From assembly GCF_029543085.1 (NCBI RefSeq), contig NZ_CP119967.1, forward strand, positions 2,382,501 through 2,446,500: 64,000 nucleotides of DNA. Reading direction: 5' to 3'. A model generated the notes under the pieces. That model worked only from the letters and a program-made list of their open reading frames with translations. It was not told the origin of the DNA and ran no database searches. The translations under genes were made by a program, and so were the position numbers. The first letter of the stretch is position 1; every line of letters begins with the position of its first letter. Source of the DNA: Pseudomonas sp. A34-9. Lineage in GTDB: Bacteria; Pseudomonadota; Gammaproteobacteria; Pseudomonadales; Pseudomonadaceae. This document shows positions 14,303-23,387 of this stretch, one piece after another.

Positions 14303-14553
14303 CTGCAAAGCTCGTTGAGTTCAAGCGTGAGGGTTGGCGCGACGCCGCCGAGACGCTACGCAAGATTGCTGATGACCTCGATGCCGGTGTGCACCCGGAG
14401 TGCACTGTAGGCGCGCTGACCCTCATGAGGCCGAAAGGCGAAGTGACGGTGTTCGGGCTGGGACCCAAGTGCGACGACCTGCAGTGCTTGGGTGCAATGC
14501 GCTTGGGTGAGCAGAAGCTGATTGATGTGCTGCTAGATGGCGGGGAAGGGTAG
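14299..14553 (+). CDS. Hypothetical small protein
   Basis: 84 residues. An N-terminal helix (GWRDAAETLRKIADDLDAG) is followed by strands (TVGALTLMRPKGEVTVFGLG). Pseudomonas phages often carry such small proteins before the terminases; function unknown. ATG 14299 overlaps the stop of the 14114 gene. Confidence 0.65.
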   Translation: MTAKLVEFKREGWRDAAETLRKIADDLDAGVHPECTVGALTLMRPKGEVTVFGLGPKCDDLQCLGAMRLGEQKLIDVLLDGGEG

Positions 14554-14576
14554 GCATGTTGTAGGTGAAGGCGCAG

Positions 14577-14906
14577 CTAGCCATTCATTTTGACTGCCAA
14601 TAGAGCGCGATCCTCTGGGAGCGGTTGGAGTACGCCCGGACTTGAACCTGAGCACAGGTACAGGAAGTACCGGCCGTGCTGGTCGCGCAAAATTCGATAG
14701 ACCTCCGCCGGTCGCTGCCTGCTAGGTGCTTGGCTCCTGTTCGTGAGGAGATCGTAGGCATTGATTTGCATGCGCTCCAAGGCTCCTTTGAAATCAGTTT
14801 CAACTTTTGTCTTCCATTGCCGCGCCTGGCGGATCTTGACGAATCCACAAAACGAAATGAATAACACCAAGACGACCAGCGCGACAACCTTCAATCCCTG
14901 CTCCAT
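14577..14906 (-). CDS. Leftward single-TM cargo protein
   Basis: 109 residues. A TM helix lies right after the start (GLKVVALVVLVLFISFCGF), then a soluble, charged domain. ATG 14906 has AGGAG 7 bases upstream on the minus strand. It is opposed to the late operon between the small genes and terminase, a common cargo position. Function unknown; membrane-anchored superinfection exclusion is a guess. Confidence 0.65.
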   Translation of the reverse strand: MEQGLKVVALVVLVLFISFCGFVKIRQARQWKTKVETDFKGALERMQINAYDLLTNRSQAPSRQRPAEVYRILRDQHGRYFLYLCSGSSPGVLQPLPEDRALLAVKMNG

Positions 14907-14982
14907 GCGCTCGCTCCTATCCACGTGATAAGGGATAAGCAATAGCGCATCCAGCCACGAATTCAACCCTTCGAGTAAGAGT

Positions 14983-15504
14983 ATGACAACCAAGCAACCC
15001 GACTGGGAGGCGATCGAACGAGCCTACCGGGCTGGTCTGCTTTCCCTGCGCGCCATAGCCTCAGAGCATGGAGTGGCGCATAACACGATCATGAAGCGCG
15101 CGGAGAAGGAAGGCTGGCAGCGCGACCTGACGAGCAAGGTCAGATCCGCAGTGAAGGACAAGGTGACCAGATCGGTGACCACGGATGGTGACCAGAAGAA
15201 ACTGGTCACTGATGCCGAAATTATCGAAGAAGCATCCGATCAAGCAGCGGCTGTTGTGCTTGCGCACCGGTCGGGCTTGGCACAGTGGCGAGGCATCGCG
15301 AGCAAGCTCAGCGCGTTCCTCTCCAGCGTCACAGTCACTGAAGAAAACCACGGCGACTTCGCTCGGTCACTAAATGCTGGCGTCGACGCTCAGCTCAAAG
15401 TGATCAAGGGTGAGCGCCAAGCATTCAATCTCGACACGGAAGAGGGCGACAAGACAGTCGACACCCTGGCCGCGATGATGGACGAACTATCGAAGGACGC
15501 CTGA
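14983..15504 (+). CDS. Terminase small subunit
   Basis: 173 residues. The N-terminal helix-turn-helix (DWEAIERAYRAGLLSLRAIA, SEHGVAHNTIMKRAEKEGWQ) is typical of small terminases that recognise the packaging site. A helical oligomerisation region follows. It lies immediately before the large subunit gene, one base apart. Confidence 0.88.
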   Translation: MTTKQPDWEAIERAYRAGLLSLRAIASEHGVAHNTIMKRAEKEGWQRDLTSKVRSAVKDKVTRSVTTDGDQKKLVTDAEIIEEASDQAAAVVLAHRSGLAQWRGIASKLSAFLSSVTVTEENHGDFARSLNAGVDAQLKVIKGERQAFNLDTEEGDKTVDTLAAMMDELSKDA

Positions 15505-15505
15505 C

Positions 15506-16993
15506 ATGAAGCCCGAGCACATGAAGCTGCTCCGGGATAAGCGTTGGCGGTTGAACAATCTCTACTTCATCACTGATAAGCAGGGCAAGAAAGTCCGCTT
15601 CCGGATGACGGACGAGCAGATTGAATACTTCGATGGGATGCATACCCGCAACATCATCCTGAAGGCTCGTCAGCTCGGCTTTACGACTGAGTGCTGCATC
15701 ATCCAGCTCGACGCTGCTCTGTTCGAGTCGGCGAAGTGCGCGTTGATCGCCCATACCCTGAACGACGCCAAGCGCTTGTTCCGGGAAAAGGTGAAGTACG
15801 CCTACGACAACCTGCCGAAAGAGATCCGGGCGGCGAATCCGGCGAGCAACGACGCCGCCGGCGAGCTGGTGTTCAGCAAGGGCGGCTCGCTCTATGTCAG
15901 CACCTCATTCCGGGGCGGCACGCTGCGTTACCTGCACGTCTCTGAGTTCGGGAAGATCTGCGCCAAGTTTCCGCACAAGGCGCGCGAGATCGTCACCGGT
16001 GCCTTTGAGGCGGTGGCCACTGACTGCTTTGTCACGATCGAATCAACGGCAGAGGGCCGGGCCGGTTACTTCTTCGACTACTCACAGAGCGCCGAGAAGC
16101 AACTGCTGTCCGGTACGCCGCTCGGCAAGCTGGACTGGAAGTTCTTCTTCTTCAGCTGGTGGAAGAACAAGGCCTACTGGCTCGACCCGGCCGAGGCGGT
16201 TATTCCGCAGCGCCTGACCGACTACTTCAGCGAGCTATTCGCCAAGCACGGCATCGACACGAATCCTGGCCAACGCGCCTGGTATGCCGCCAAGGAGAAG
16301 ACCCTCGGCGACGACATGAAGCGGGAATATCCGTCTCTGCCGGCGGAGGCGTTCCAGCAGTCGATCGAGGGCGCTTACTACGCTCAGCAGTTCAACAAGC
16401 TGTATGCCGCACAGCGCATCGGCACGCTGCCAGACAACAGCCATCTGCCGGTGATGACCTTCTGGGACATCGGCGTCAGCGACTCCACGGCCATCTGGTT
16501 CGTGCGTCAGGTTGGCGAAGAGTTTCACGTCATTGATTATTACGAGAACTCAGGCGAGGGCCTGCGGCACTACATGAAGGTGCTCAAGGACAAGGGTTAC
16601 ACCTACTCCGAGCACTGGGGGCCGCACGACATCGACAACCGCGAGTTCGGCAGCGATGCCAAGACTCGCCGAGAGCTGGCCCGCGAGGGTTATGAGATCG
16701 ACGGCGAGAAGTACAGCATGACCTTCGAGATAGTCCCCAAAATTGGCATCAACGACGGCATCGAACAGGTTCGCGAGATCTTGCCGAAGTGCGTGTTCGA
16801 CGAGGCCAGGTGCGAAGAGGGGATCGGTTGCCTCGAAAACTACAAAAAAGAATGGGACGACAAGCGCGGCTGCTGGAAAAACAACCCGCTCCATGACTGG
16901 ACCTCTCACGGCTCCGACGCATTCCGGTACTTCGCTGTCGCGAAGAGCGCCAGGAAGCCGGCCACCAAAATCAGAATGGGATTTGCACGCTGA
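15506..16993 (+). CDS. Terminase large subunit
   Basis: 495 residues. The N-terminal ATPase domain has an adapted Walker A (KARQLGFTT, 53-61) and a hydrophobic strand ending in acidic residues (LRYLHVSEFG). The C-terminal nuclease domain has VMTFWDIGVSDSTAIWF and a late HGSDAFRYFA acidic motif, as in RNase H-like TerL nucleases. It translocates and cuts DNA at the portal. Its stop overlaps the portal start. Confidence 0.93.
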   Translation: MKPEHMKLLRDKRWRLNNLYFITDKQGKKVRFRMTDEQIEYFDGMHTRNIILKARQLGFTTECCIIQLDAALFESAKCALIAHTLNDAKRLFREKVKYAYDNLPKEIRAANPASNDAAGELVFSKGGSLYVSTSFRGGTLRYLHVSEFGKICAKFPHKAREIVTGAFEAVATDCFVTIESTAEGRAGYFFDYSQSAEKQLLSGTPLGKLDWKFFFFSWWKNKAYWLDPAEAVIPQRLTDYFSELFAKHGIDTNPGQRAWYAAKEKTLGDDMKREYPSLPAEAFQQSIEGAYYAQQFNKLYAAQRIGTLPDNSHLPVMTFWDIGVSDSTAIWFVRQVGEEFHVIDYYENSGEGLRHYMKVLKDKGYTYSEHWGPHDIDNREFGSDAKTRRELAREGYEIDGEKYSMTFEIVPKIGINDGIEQVREILPKCVFDEARCEEGIGCLENYKKEWDDKRGCWKNNPLHDWTSHGSDAFRYFAVAKSARKPATKIRMGFAR

Positions 16994-18453
16994 TGAGCGA
17001 CGTCACTTTCACTCGCCCCGAGTACGACGCGGCGAAAAATCGCTGGCGCTTGGTGCGCGACGTCTGCAAAGGCTCGGAGACCATCAAGGCCGCTGGCGAT
17101 ATGTATCTGCCGCGTCCCAATGCTGCTGATACCAGCCAGGACAACAGGGAACGCTACGACGCGTACAAAAAGCGGGCTGTGTTCTACAACGCCACCGGCC
17201 GCACCAAGCACAGTCTGGTCGGCGCGGTGTTTCGCACCTGGCCAACCCTTACGGTTCCGTCGGCGCTCGATTACGTGGCGAAGAACATCGATGGGCAGGG
17301 CGTGAGCGTTTATCAGCAATCCCAGTCGGTGATCGGGCATCTGCTTGAGGTCGGGCGTCACGGGCTTCTGGTGGACTACGCCGCGGTTGAGGCTGGAACA
17401 GTCAGCAAGGCCGACGAGCTTTCCGGTCGTGCCCGCGCGAACATCGCCAGTTACACCGCAGAGTCGATTATCAACTGGAAGACGCGCCAAGTTGGCGGCC
17501 AGCACCTCCTGAGCCTCGTCGTGTTGCGCGAAACAGTCGACGTCGATACGGACGACGGTTTCGGCAGTGAGAAGGTCGTTCAATACCGTGTGTTGCGCCT
17601 CGACTTCTCTGGCAAGTACACGCAGGAAGTCTGGGAAGAGGGGCCGAGCGCCACAACTCAGAAGGTCGCGCCGTTCACACCATTGAACGGCCTGGGCCGA
17701 CCTTGGCAGGTGATCCCGTTCCAGTTCGTTGGCAGCGAGAACAACGACACGAGCATCGACGATTCACCTCTGTACGACATGGCTGAGATCAACATCGGCC
17801 ATTACCGGAACAGCGCGGATTATGAAGAGGCTGCCTACCTGGTTGGGCAGCCTCAGCCATGGATGTCTGGCCTGAGCGATCAATGGCGCGATCACTTGGA
17901 GAAAGAAGGCATCTACCTCGGCTCCAGGGCGCCATGGTTGCTTCCTCAAGGCGGTGCCTGCGGCATGATGCAGGCACAGCCTAACGCTGTCGCCAAGGAG
18001 GCCATGGAGTCCAAGAAGCAGGACATGGTTTCGCTAGGCGCCCGACTGATTGAGCGTGGCAGCGCGGTGAAGACCGCCACCCAGGCCGACAACGACAGCG
18101 CCGCCGAACATAGCGTCCTGTCTCTGGTGGTCAGCAACGTCAGCGAGGCCTACAGCCAGTGCCTGGCGTGGATGGCTGAGTTCGTGAATGCTGCCGGCGA
18201 GGTGGTCTACAAGCTCAATCAGGACTTCAGCCAGATCACCCTTGATCCTACGGTTCTGGTTGCGCTGTTCAACGCGGTGCAGGGCGGCAAGCTGCCGGAA
18301 GGTGATTTCTGGCAGTACCTGCGCGATCGCGGCGTGATCAACCCGGAGAAGACCGACGACGAAATCCGGGACGAACTCGAAGCGCAGAGCACCGGGCCAG
18401 CCCTGGATGATGACGAGGTAATCCCGAATGGCGGCAAACCAAGCAATCCTTGA
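16993..18453 (+). CDS. Portal protein, DUF4055 type
   Basis: 486 residues, standard length. The sequence (KNRWRLVRDVCKGSETIKAA, GRTKHSLVGAVFRTWP, PLYDMAEINIGHYRNSADYE, SAAEHSVLSLVVSNVSEAY) matches the DUF4055 portals of lambda-like siphophages. It forms the dodecameric ring through which DNA enters and leaves the capsid. It overlaps TerL at its start and the MuF-like gene by 26 bases at its end. Confidence 0.88.
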   Translation: MSDVTFTRPEYDAAKNRWRLVRDVCKGSETIKAAGDMYLPRPNAADTSQDNRERYDAYKKRAVFYNATGRTKHSLVGAVFRTWPTLTVPSALDYVAKNIDGQGVSVYQQSQSVIGHLLEVGRHGLLVDYAAVEAGTVSKADELSGRARANIASYTAESIINWKTRQVGGQHLLSLVVLRETVDVDTDDGFGSEKVVQYRVLRLDFSGKYTQEVWEEGPSATTQKVAPFTPLNGLGRPWQVIPFQFVGSENNDTSIDDSPLYDMAEINIGHYRNSADYEEAAYLVGQPQPWMSGLSDQWRDHLEKEGIYLGSRAPWLLPQGGACGMMQAQPNAVAKEAMESKKQDMVSLGARLIERGSAVKTATQADNDSAAEHSVLSLVVSNVSEAYSQCLAWMAEFVNAAGEVVYKLNQDFSQITLDPTVLVALFNAVQGGKLPEGDFWQYLRDRGVINPEKTDDEIRDELEAQSTGPALDDDEVIPNGGKPSNP

Positions 18454-19519
18454 TGCCACGATCCGGCACGCCGTCTTCCTCGAGCAATTGAAGTCGGGGG
18501 AGGTGGCGAAGTTCGCGCCGTTCCTCAAGGAGATCGACCGCTCGATCCGTGAGCGGCTGACCCGGGCCGACCTGACGGATTACACCGTCGCTCGGCTTGA
18601 GCGGCTGCTGAGCGAGGTCGACAGCCTGCTGCTGGGCATCTTCGACCGGTACAGCGAGAAGCTGAACCTCGATTTGGTGGATATCGCCAACTACGAGGCC
18701 GAGTTTGAGGCGACCAGCCTGACCCGGGCCGCGCCGGTTGGCGTTTCGTTCGACGCGGCGGTACCAGGTGCAGCGGCAATCCGCGCTGCAATCCTCACCA
18801 ACCCACTCAGCGTGCGCGGCGCGGACGGCGGCAAGCTGCTCAAGTCGTTCATTGATGGCTTCACCGCTACTGAGCGGCAACGCCTCACTGGCGCGATTCG
18901 GCAGGGCTTCTTCGAAGGCCAAACCAACTTCCAGATCATCACGAACATTCGCGGCACCAAGGCGCTGAAGTACAACGACGGCATCCTGGCCACGACCAAC
19001 CGCAACGCCGGCGCCATCGTGCGGACGGCGGTGCAGCACGTCGCCACCCAAGCGCGCATGGAGACGCTGAAAGCGAACTCCGATGTCGTGCCGTCGGTGG
19101 AATGGGTCAGCACGCTGGATTCGAAGACGACCAGCCAGTGCCGGACGCTCGACAAGCGCCGTTTCAAGCTAACCGAAGGACCGAGACCACCGATCCACAT
19201 CAGCTGCCGTTCGACGGTGGTGGCGGTGACTCGCTTCAGCGCGCTTTTCGCCGAGGGTGCCACGCGGGCATCCATCGGCGATAGCGGCGCGCAGCAGGTA
19301 AGGGCAGACCTTAGCTACTACGACTGGCTCAAGCAGCAGCCAGCAGCGTTTCAGGACAAGGCCATCGGCCCGGTTCGGGCGAAGCTGTTTCGCCAAGGCG
19401 GCCTGAGCGTCGAACGCTTCGCCGAGCTGCAGCTTGATAGAAATTTTTCACCTCTGACGCTCGCACAGATGAGGACTCTTGAGCCTCTGGCGTTCGAGCG
19501 TGCTGGCTTACAACTCTGA
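18428..19519 (+). CDS. Head morphogenesis protein, MuF-like minor capsid protein
   Basis: 363 residues. The C-terminal region holds NRNAGAIVRTAVQHVATQAR, WVSTLDSKTTSQCRTLD and RPPIHISCRSTVV, the conserved Cys/His pattern of the phage Mu F / SPP1 gp7 domain. These are minor head proteins attached to the portal. It begins inside the portal gene in another frame, suggesting coupled production. Confidence 0.88.
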   Translation: MAANQAILDATIRHAVFLEQLKSGEVAKFAPFLKEIDRSIRERLTRADLTDYTVARLERLLSEVDSLLLGIFDRYSEKLNLDLVDIANYEAEFEATSLTRAAPVGVSFDAAVPGAAAIRAAILTNPLSVRGADGGKLLKSFIDGFTATERQRLTGAIRQGFFEGQTNFQIITNIRGTKALKYNDGILATTNRNAGAIVRTAVQHVATQARMETLKANSDVVPSVEWVSTLDSKTTSQCRTLDKRRFKLTEGPRPPIHISCRSTVVAVTRFSALFAEGATRASIGDSGAQQVRADLSYYDWLKQQPAAFQDKAIGPVRAKLFRQGGLSVERFAELQLDRNFSPLTLAQMRTLEPLAFERAGLQL

Positions 19520-20035
19520 GCATTTCGAACGCTCATCTTCGAAGGAACGCATGTGTTTGATGTAGTTGCCATTCCATCCGCTGAATGACTCTTTGGCGGC
19601 TGCAATCGCACTTTCCATTTGCTCGTTGGTGTGGGCCGAGAGTCCAAGCTGTACTGTCACTGCGAGCTTTAACGCAACGTAGTTGAGCTCGACAGGGGCA
19701 TATGCAGTTAGTGCAAATGCAGATTTCATAACCTGCTTACCCGGTTCTCTTGGTATCTCCTTAGCGCCTGCGAAAGATCCTAAGAAGCTGCCCATGTCGC
19801 CGAGCAGATATTCTGCCTTTTTTCGAGTGATCATTTCTCGTTCGTCCACGCGCTTTATGCAACCTTCGATGCGGTTCAGCTTTGCTGACGAAACAAGCGC
19901 ATATGCGCCGAAACCGGCAGCAACAAGCGTTGCGAAGGCTGTAATGGATGTGACAAGCAATGTATTCGATACGGTAGCAGGGTCCTTGGTCTCCTGAGAG
20001 CTCAGCTCACGTTTCGCTCGGGTCGTAAGGCGCAT
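19508..20035 (-). CDS. Leftward membrane cargo protein inside the head operon
   Basis: 175 residues. One TM helix at about 24-47 (NTLLVTSITAFATLVAAGFG), then a soluble helical domain. Not a recognised head protein. It overlaps the end of the MuF-like gene by 12 bases and is convergent with it. Insertion of an independently transcribed gene between the minor head and scaffold genes fits a moron. Function unknown. Confidence 0.65.
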   Translation of the reverse strand: MRLTTRAKRELSSQETKDPATVSNTLLVTSITAFATLVAAGFGAYALVSSAKLNRIEGCIKRVDEREMITRKKAEYLLGDMGSFLGSFAGAKEIPREPGKQVMKSAFALTAYAPVELNYVALKLAVTVQLGLSAHTNEQMESAIAAAKESFSGWNGNYIKHMRSFEDERSKCSEL

Positions 20036-20126
20036 TCCACGATTTCTCTTTAATTCGGGCCGAGAACTCTACCCGGATTTTCACCACGCAGGCAGGGCCT
20101 GCACCTACGTCTCTGGGAGACAACCA

Positions 20127-20834
20127 ATGCTGAAATTCCAACTGGATACCCTGGATGGGGTAGATGAAGCCGTGCGCGCTCTTTACACCGAGAAGGACGG
20201 CAAGTTCGTACTCGGCATTGAAGGTCTGCCGCAGCAAGAAGATGTATCCGGCCTAAAGGCCAAGGTTGATGAACTGCTCGGCGAGAAGAAGGCCGCCGAG
20301 AAGAAGGCTCGCGAAGCCGAAGAAGCTGCGCGACTGGAGCGGGAAGAACTCGCTCGCAAGTCCGGCAACGTCGAAGAACTCGAGCGTTCCTGGACAGAGA
20401 AATTCACTCGCCGCGAAGCTGAGCTGACCGGCACGCTGGAACAGGAGCGGGCAACGCTGAGCGGGCAGATCCGGGATCTGACTGTCGGCCGTACCGCTAC
20501 TGATATCGCGTCTGCCCTGGCTGTTCAAGGCAGCGCCAAAGCCCTGTTGCCGCACATCGAGCGCCGTCTGAGCGTCGAGCAGCGCGACGGGAAGCCTGTT
20601 GTGGTCGTACTCGACGCGCAGGGCAAGCTCTCGGCGGCAACGCTGGACGAGTTGAAAGCAGAAATCGCGAATGACGCGGCGTTCGCGCCGCTGATCGCGG
20701 GCAGTAAAGCATCGGGCGGCGGGGCCGGCGGTGCAGGTAGCGGGGGCGGGGCCCCGAAAGGAAAAATCGGCGGTACCAAAGAGGAACGCACGGCTGCGAT
20801 CGCAAGCCGGTTCCCAGATCTCCCTCAATCGTAA
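20127..20834 (+). CDS. Capsid scaffold protein
   Basis: 235 residues. An N-terminal short domain (LDGVDEAVRALYTEKDGKFVLG) precedes a long Glu/Lys coiled coil (AEKKAREAEEAARLEREELA) and a Gly-rich C-terminal tail (SGGGAGGAGSGGGAPKG). This is the composition of phage scaffolds found directly before the capsid gene. Starts at ATG after GGGAGA. Confidence 0.85.
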   Translation: MLKFQLDTLDGVDEAVRALYTEKDGKFVLGIEGLPQQEDVSGLKAKVDELLGEKKAAEKKAREAEEAARLEREELARKSGNVEELERSWTEKFTRREAELTGTLEQERATLSGQIRDLTVGRTATDIASALAVQGSAKALLPHIERRLSVEQRDGKPVVVVLDAQGKLSAATLDELKAEIANDAAFAPLIAGSKASGGGAGGAGSGGGAPKGKIGGTKEERTAAIASRFPDLPQS

Positions 20835-20845
20835 GGAAATAACTC

Positions 20846-21814
20846 ATGTCCCTGTCGCAAATGCAGGTCTTCAACCAGTACATCATGCCTGCGACTCTCG
20901 AGACGCTGGATCAGTACCTGGCCGCTTTCAACGCTGCGAGTCGCGGCGCTATCGTGCTGTCCCCGGACGGCTTCACTGGCGACTTCCTCCAGGAGTCGTT
21001 CTTCCAGACCCTGGCTGCAGCTCAGCGCCGCGTGGACCGCTATAGCGCCAACGCCGCTGTTGCTGCCACCGACCTGACCGAACTGAAAAACACTTCGGTG
21101 AAGGTTGCCGGCGGCTTCGGCCCGATCCGCTATGAGCCATCGCAGATGACCTGGCTGGAGCGCCCGACCGCGCAAGGCATCGAAGTCGCGAGCCGCGCGT
21201 TCGCTGAAATCCTGCTGAAGGATCAGTTGAACACTGCGATCGCGGCGCTGGTGGCAGCAATCACCGCCCAAGCGGCAGCAGTCAACGATGTGTCGGCTAC
21301 CGCAGGTATCAGCTACGCCGGCCTGAACAACGCGCATGCGAAGTTCGGCGACGCCAGTCAGAACTTGGTCACCCAGGTGATGCAGGGCACCAGCTACCAC
21401 AAGTTGGTCGGCCAGAACCTGGCGAACCAGCAGCAGCTGTTCCAGGCGGGCAACGTTCGCGTGGTGGACATCCTCGGCAAGATCTCCGTTGTGACGGATG
21501 CCCCTGCGCTGATGCAGACCGGCACCCCGAACAAGGAAATCATTCTGTCCTTGGTGCAGGGCGCTGCACTGGTCCACGACGGCCGCGACATCATCAGCAA
21601 CGTCCAGACCACCAACGGCAAGGAGCGCATCGAGACCACGCTGCAAACCGATTACACCTTCGGCTTGGGCCTGAAGGGCTACACCTGGGATACCACCACC
21701 GGCGGCAAATCGCCAACCGACGCTGAGCTGGCGACCGGTACCAACTGGGACAAGACCGCCACCAGCATCAAGCACACCGCCGGTGTGGCTCTGATCGGTG
21801 ACGCCTCCAAATAA
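20846..21814 (+). CDS. Major capsid protein
   Basis: 322 residues. It follows the scaffold gene by 11 bases. MSLSQMQVFNQYIMPATLET and the later pattern (SYAGLNNAHAKFGDASQNLV, HDGRDIISNVQTTNGKERIETT) fit a family of Pseudomonas phage coat proteins with an HK97-like fold; family assignment is from memory. No proline-rich or protease-cleaved N-terminal delta domain is present, consistent with a separate scaffold. Confidence 0.85.
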   Translation: MSLSQMQVFNQYIMPATLETLDQYLAAFNAASRGAIVLSPDGFTGDFLQESFFQTLAAAQRRVDRYSANAAVAATDLTELKNTSVKVAGGFGPIRYEPSQMTWLERPTAQGIEVASRAFAEILLKDQLNTAIAALVAAITAQAAAVNDVSATAGISYAGLNNAHAKFGDASQNLVTQVMQGTSYHKLVGQNLANQQQLFQAGNVRVVDILGKISVVTDAPALMQTGTPNKEIILSLVQGAALVHDGRDIISNVQTTNGKERIETTLQTDYTFGLGLKGYTWDTTTGGKSPTDAELATGTNWDKTATSIKHTAGVALIGDASK

Positions 21815-21825
21815 CACAGCGATGT

Positions 21826-21852
21826 CCAAGCCGGGACGTGTGCCCGGCTTGG
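21826..21852 (+). terminator. Strong hairpin without T run after the capsid gene
   Basis: CCAAGCCGGG (21826-21835) and CCCGGCTTGG (21843-21852) form a perfect 10-bp stem with a 7-base loop. There is no T tract, so it may protect the capsid mRNA from 3' decay or damp downstream expression rather than terminate fully. Confidence 0.6.
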
Positions 21853-21865
21853 CGGAGATGCAATC

Positions 21866-22441
21866 ATGAGCAACAAAATCTGGTATCTGCCCGGACCGTT
21901 TCACCAGTACCGGGAAGACGTGAAGGCGCTGGCGAAGGAACACGGCCTGCGCATCATCGACGCGAGCATCACCGAAAGTCGCGATGGTGAGGCCGATGAT
22001 GTGCCGGAGGTGACGGTGCGGCAGGTTGAGTCGGCGCCGGTGTTGCTGATCGCCGATAGTGGTGATCACGCTGCGCTGCAGGAGCTGATCGACAAGTTGA
22101 ATGCGGAGCGTGACGGCATCGTGTTGCTGATCGACGCCGCTGAAGGTCTGTCCGATCTGGAACACCCTGGCGCCGGCGAACTGCCAATCCGCCTGTTCGG
22201 TGCGCTGAAAGCCATACATGAGGGGTTCGAAACCCTTACGGGTGAGCGCGACAATTTGGTTGGCGAGGTTGAATCTCTCCGCGCTGAAGTCGAACGCCTG
22301 AAGGCTGCAGCGGAACCGGTCGACAATGCCGAGAAGATCGCGAACCTCAAAGCGCAACTCGACGCCGCCAACGTGACGTATCGGGCGAACGCCTCGGTAG
22401 AATCGCTGGAAAAGGCAGTTGCTGACCTGCAGCAGGCGTAA
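21866..22441 (+). CDS. Hypothetical head-region protein with coiled coil and C-terminal HeH-like end
   Basis: 191 residues. A coiled coil spans about 125-165 (LTGERDNLVGEVESLRAEVE). The end (ANVTYRANASVESLEKAVAD) resembles the short HeH/LEM-like helix-extended-loop-helix often found at the end of phage head-tail proteins. Located between capsid and connectors. Function unknown. Confidence 0.7.
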   Translation: MSNKIWYLPGPFHQYREDVKALAKEHGLRIIDASITESRDGEADDVPEVTVRQVESAPVLLIADSGDHAALQELIDKLNAERDGIVLLIDAAEGLSDLEHPGAGELPIRLFGALKAIHEGFETLTGERDNLVGEVESLRAEVERLKAAAEPVDNAEKIANLKAQLDAANVTYRANASVESLEKAVADLQQA

Positions 22442-22498
22442 TCACCCGGGTGCCCGGTAACGTGGCATCCGGTCCAGAACACCACAGCGAGCTGATTC

Positions 22499-23002
22499 AT
22501 GACTCTCATCATCGAGGACGGTACCGGCAAGCCTGACGCCGAAAGCTACGCATCCGCCGAAGACCTGGCCATGTACGCCGTGAAGTTCGGCGTGACCATC
22601 CCGGCGGAAGTGCCAGCACAGGAAGCCCTGTTGCGCCGGGCCGCGCTGGCAATGGATGGCATGACGTGGAAGGGGCGGAAGACCAACAGCGAGCAGGCGC
22701 TGTGCTGGCCGCGCCGGGGCGTAGAGCTGGACCGCGAGATCAAGCCAGACCACTACCTGCCAGCGCGGATCCAGTACGGCCAGATGGCTTTGGCTGCCGA
22801 GATCCACACCGACGACGTCGACCCGATCGAGAAGCGCAAAGGCGCGGTGACGCTTGAGCGCGTCGAGGGCGCGGTAACTCGTGAATACGCGACGATCCCT
22901 AACACCAGCGGCCGACTGTTACCGGCGGCTCCGGACCGACCGAGCGCCACGCAGTTTGCTGACTATCTACAGAAGCGCGGACTGTTCGCAGTGCGCGCAT
23001 AG
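22499..23002 (+). CDS. Head-tail connector (DnaT-like family)
   Basis: 167 residues. IIEDGTGKPDAESYASAEDL near the start, LLRRAALAMDGMTWKGRKT and ALCWPRRGVELD match the phage 'DnaT-like ssDNA-binding' family, which acts structurally as a head-completion adaptor despite its name. First of four small connector genes. Confidence 0.8.
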   Translation: MTLIIEDGTGKPDAESYASAEDLAMYAVKFGVTIPAEVPAQEALLRRAALAMDGMTWKGRKTNSEQALCWPRRGVELDREIKPDHYLPARIQYGQMALAAEIHTDDVDPIEKRKGAVTLERVEGAVTREYATIPNTSGRLLPAAPDRPSATQFADYLQKRGLFAVRA

Positions 23003-23018
23003 CTGAAGCGGAGCCACC

Positions 23019-23387
23019 ATGGCCTTCTACGACGAAATGGCCGTGATGGCTCTGGAGATGATCACAGAGTTCGGCCAGCCCGTGACCATTAGCAAGACGC
23101 AGCCGGGCGAGTACGATCCTGAAACAGGTGGCGATTCACCGGGCGCCACCATTGAACAGACCGCCCAAGGCATCCTGCTCGACTTCACCGGTCAGGAATT
23201 CCAGAATAACAGCCTCATCAGGCAGGGCGACAAGAAACTGAAGATCGCCGCGCAGGGTTTGGCCTGGGTGCCGGGCCTGCTCGACAAGGTGGTCGCCCAG
23301 GGTCGCACATGGGCAATTGTCCCGCCGCTGAAAGAGGTCAATCCAGCCGGCACGCCGATCCTGTATGAGCTGCAGGTTAGGTCGTGA
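23019..23387 (+). CDS. Head closure / stopper-like protein
   Basis: 122 residues, mostly beta (PVTISKTQPGEYDPETGG, GILLDFTGQEF, KKLKIAAQGLAWVPGLLDKV). Size, beta content and order between adaptor and tail-completion genes fit a head-tail stopper. It overlaps the GTG start of the next gene by four bases. Confidence 0.75.
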   Translation: MAFYDEMAVMALEMITEFGQPVTISKTQPGEYDPETGGDSPGATIEQTAQGILLDFTGQEFQNNSLIRQGDKKLKIAAQGLAWVPGLLDKVVAQGRTWAIVPPLKEVNPAGTPILYELQVRS

